Positions 61,300 to 64,000 of a DNA stretch of 64,000 bases are shown piece after piece. The DNA comes from Chondrus crispus (taxonomy: Eukaryota; Rhodophyta; Florideophyceae; Gigartinales; Gigartinaceae), in the NCBI RefSeq assembly GCF_000350225.1, contig NW_005179211.1:172666-236665 (forward strand), read 5' to 3'. The position numbers and the translations under genes are program-made. Numbering within the stretch: the stretch's first letter is position 1; every line of letters begins with the position of its first letter. The notes beneath the pieces are model-generated. The model saw only the letters and a program-made list of their open reading frames with translations. It searched no databases and was not told the DNA's origin.

Positions 61300-63352
61300 G
61301 ATACAACACTGAATACATCAAACCTTTCCCCGGCATGTCTGAGGTTTCAGAGGTAGAGTAGGCAGATACAGGGTAGATATTATGTTAGGAAAGGGAGAGA
61401 GAGAAGTTACTGTGAGCTGGGGGTGGGTGAGGTGGATGTGATCTGGGCGGATTTGATCACGATTGAGAGGGCCGAACATTTTAGTGATGGCAGGCTACAT
61501 GTGGGACGGGGTGGTTATATAGAATTGGTGACAGTAACTGTAGCGATACCGTGGAGGATGGAAGACTTCACCTGATCATCTGATCTACCACAACCGAAAC
61601 CCTCTACTCCTCGCGCCCTTCCATTTCCCCTCCTTGAACCCTCTTCCCCTTGATCCCCCTCCAACACCTTGTCAATCACCAACATGTCGACCCCCAACCC
61701 TCGAGCACGACCTCCTCCTCTCCTCCCTCACCCCCGGCCCCGACCTTCACCTCACAAAACATCCATCCCACCAACCTCCTTGACATCACCCAATATCACA
61801 CGCCAACCCGCTCTTCCTGGCATATTCACCCACCTCTTCATATAACAATCTCTCATCCAAAAACCATGGAATGATTTTCCTAGCGCTCCACGACATCAAT
61901 TGCCCTCTTCACTTGCGTCGTGAATCGCATTCCCGCGCGGTGGCTTGCCTTCCGATTCCCAACCTGTACGACACGAAGGTACTGTAACTTTACAGCACAT
62001 ACGTACAGCTTGTCGCCCCGCCACCGCCGCCTCTCGCCGCCTCCCGAAAATTTAGGCCAAAAAGGAGGGTGGCTACAGCTCACCGGGGGACATGTGCATT
62101 GCTGGACAGGCGAGGCTGGCTTGATTCCCCACACCGACGCCGCCGTCCGGTGTTAAAATTGGACAAATTTAATGAGGGTGGGATTTCACATGAGACCGCA
62201 CGTTGCGCACGGGCGGGCCTGTGCCGCACGCGTAACACGCTCCCACACACCTGTAGGGCTGTAGTAGGAGGGGCGGGATCTGAAGACTACGGGTCGGTGG
62301 CATGGATCTTCACTAAGGGGAGCCGTGGGGAATTATGCGTTTGCAGCTCTACGTGGACACGTTTAAGTGTCGGGTATCACGTTCAAGTGTCGGGTGTCGG
62401 GTATAAAAGGGCTGGAAATTTACTACTGGCGACCGCCAGTAAGGTCGGTAGTCGCCGCATGCAAAGGCGGTGCGACGGAGAAAAGGGCTTCGCAGGGGTG
62501 GTGTGCTTCGGTACCACTCCCCTGCTGCCCTTTTCTTTTGGTCGCGAGTTCAATTCCTCGCCCCGCCCCCCCACCCTTGGAATCCCCTCGTAGCTAGTAA
62601 GTTCCGCGGCGCAGCGCAGGCGGAAGCCAAGGTACATCGAAGACTGTAGGGAAAAGCACATACACGACGTGTCCGTTCCGTGTAATATACGAGGGACTGG
62701 AGCTGCTTCGGAAGTTATGACTATTAAAGTGGCGCAGACGCGGAATGTGGAGGAGGCGGCGCTGGGCTTTGATATTATCGAGTGCGTAGAGTTGATGGAG
62801 CTAGTTTGAGAAGTGGACGGGAAAGAAGAGGTGTTGGAAAGCGTGGTGCGGTGGAAAGGGCGGAAGAATATTGGGATAGTAATGCCGCGCGAGCAGACGG
62901 CGACGTTGAAGCGACGCCTGGGCTAGCTAGAGAGAGATGAGGGAGATAGAGAGGGTTTTCATTAAAGGAGGCGGGGAGGACTTTGTTCGTTGGTGTGGGC
63001 AGTTGGAATGGGGTGAGGAGAGATGGAGGTGGGAATGCGTCATAGAACGGGCGGGAGCATCTCCCAAGGAGACCCGTTTTCACGCGTGCCGTGCCACGTG
63101 CGCTCTTCTGCGCCAAAAACGGGCCCTGTCCCTCCCCACGCGCACGCGCTGGATCCTGCGCGCCGTCTACGGCACTGTAAATTTACCCCTTTTGCATCCA
63201 TCCAGTTGCACCCACCCCTCCCCTCTTTTTCTCCTCTACGCGTTACGGACCCCTTTCCTTTGCCTTCCCCCGCCCCCCAAACCCAGACGCCTACCGAAAA
63301 CCATACCACCTCCCCTTTGTTTTCTGTCCCCCCTTACCCCCAAACCCTCCCG
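61300..63352. other. No gene recognised; regulatory-looking repeats
   Basis: Short frames only. A C-rich start at 61684 (MSTPNPRARPPP) ends after about 50 codons. At 62350-62410 AAGTGTCGGGT is repeated just before TATAAAAGG (62402-62410), which looks like a promoter without an obvious gene behind it. The rest shows no known family. Confidence 0.35.
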
Positions 63353-63655
63353 ATGTCCACCGCCGCCTCCCAGCGCGGCCGCCGCCCCGTCTACACCATG
63401 CACGACCCCGCCGCAGCCGCCGCCCCTGCCGATCCCACCGCCCCCTCTAACTCCCGCCGCGGCCGGCACATCACGCCGCAGCCACCCATGCCCGTCGCCC
63501 CGGCCGACGGCCCCGCCTACGGCCACACGCGTCTCGCGCACGGGCATGGTCGGGCGCATCGCGGCGGCGGCCGTCATCTCGGCATCTCAGCGGCACCTGC
63601 CGCGCCCGCCGTCGACGCTCGAGCCGTTGCCACCGCACCAGAGACTGCCCTATAA
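63353..63655 (+). CDS. GC-rich gene start, Ala/Pro-rich, unknown
   Basis: ATG 63353 (MSTAASQRGRRPVYTMHDPA) follows a 150-bp pyrimidine-rich leader. The 100-codon frame is Ala/Pro-rich with a strong preference for C at the third base. It stops at 63655, where composition changes abruptly to AT-rich, which suggests that the gene is truncated there. An overlapping frame (MVGRIAAAAVISASQ) could be the real continuation after a frameshift. No domain recognised. Confidence 0.35.
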   Translation: MSTAASQRGRRPVYTMHDPAAAAAPADPTAPSNSRRGRHITPQPPMPVAPADGPAYGHTRLAHGHGRAHRGGGRHLGISAAPAAPAVDARAVATAPETAL

Positions 63656-63841
63656 CTATGAAGTGTGCGGCACATGCAGCACATCTGAGATCGGATCTTG
63701 TCTTGAGCACAACATTTGGCACTTTGAATTCAACGTAATGTATAGAGGCTTTACCCTTCTAACCAATTTCCATTAACTCGAAATTAGTACAGGAGAACAC
63801 AATATATTAGTCTGTTCTTTTCGGTAGGGGTGGCTGTTCAC

Positions 63842-63923
63842 AGCAGCGTTCTGACGACGTTGCGCAGCAACGTATATACTAATCCAGAGCAGCGTTCTGA
63901 CCACGTGGCGCAGCAACGTTTAT
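63842..63923 (+). repeat. Two direct repeats of 36 bp with inner palindrome
   Basis: AGCAGCGTTCTGACGACGTT plus GCGCAGCAACGTATAT occurs at 63842-63877 and again, with three changes, at 63888-63923. Each holds ACGTTGC-GCA-GCAACGT or its variant, so each can form a hairpin. Confidence 0.7.
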
Positions 63924-64000
63924 GAAGCTCATCAGAAATTATAATGTTAATCAGTGGTACGCAAAAGTAAAGCACGAAAACAAGGTTGGAAATTGATACG

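Noticed and set aside
62520-62570. tRNA-like T-arm (GTTCAATTCC flanked by GCGA/TCGC)
   Set aside because: The stem is one base short, and no D-arm, anticodon arm or matching acceptor strand exists in the 70 bp upstream.

Overview
This is a eukaryotic, intron-poor and repeat-rich window made mostly of nested transposable elements plus decayed or partial host genes. Elongated Ty3/gypsy elements, a DUF7869-like transposase-type gene, a Na,K-ATPase-type P-ATPase fragment, a Deg9-type protease fragment and genes with short pyrimidine-rich leaders fit an intron-poor alga best. My guess is a florideophyte red alga of Chondrus type. This is an inference; a fungus or another protist is not excluded.

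Layout. (1) 1-11053: a Ty3/gypsy element on the minus strand (element A1). Its 5' LTR is at 10016-11053 and its 3' end lies outside the window. (2) 11054-18600: a short ORF cut by A1, a broken DUF7869-like transposase-type gene (12361-15368), a nucleoporin FG/coiled-coil remnant, a Na,K-ATPase pseudogene fragment, and a pogo/Tigger deletion derivative with TA duplications. (3) 20264-31461: a complete 11.2-kb Ty3/gypsy element (element M, minus strand) with both LTRs and a CCTCC target duplication. It splits another ORF, whose halves are 31462-32890 and 20043-20258. (4) 32.9-39.1 kb: palindromic sequence, a small membrane-protein ORF, a small secreted Cys-rich protein gene, a psq-type HTH fragment, a foldback island and a second pogo derivative. 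(5) 39102-54982: a Ty1/copia element inserted in the pogo copy and itself split by a 14.9-kb Ty3/gypsy element (A2, plus strand, AGGAT duplication). A2 belongs to the same family as A1. (6) 55-64 kb: an LTR-like palindromic segment, a Deg9-like pseudogene, a Tudor-like ORF, a large minus-strand ORF of unknown, perhaps transposase-derived, nature, and some GC-rich gene starts.

Main discovery. Elements M and A2 are clearly different Ty3/gypsy lineages, yet both carry a long ORF on the strand opposite to gag-pol, squeezed between the end of pol and the 3' LTR (21099-22640 and 51482-53413). The two proteins align over about 350 residues with shared motifs, and they end in a similar short C-terminal helix. 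The ORF that element M interrupted is a third, more diverged member. I recognise no known domain. Both start codons lie close to the 3' LTR (252 and 125 bp), which suggests antisense expression from or near the 3' LTR.

The three Ty3/gypsy elements share one design: the same primer-binding site, a gag with a zinc knuckle, a -1 gag/pol frame change exactly at the gag stop (GGGAAAC-TAG in A1), then protease, RT, RNase H and integrase with a C-terminal chromodomain. All three pol regions are broken. A1 and A2 share one UAG stop in RNase H, which points to copying of an already defective lineage.
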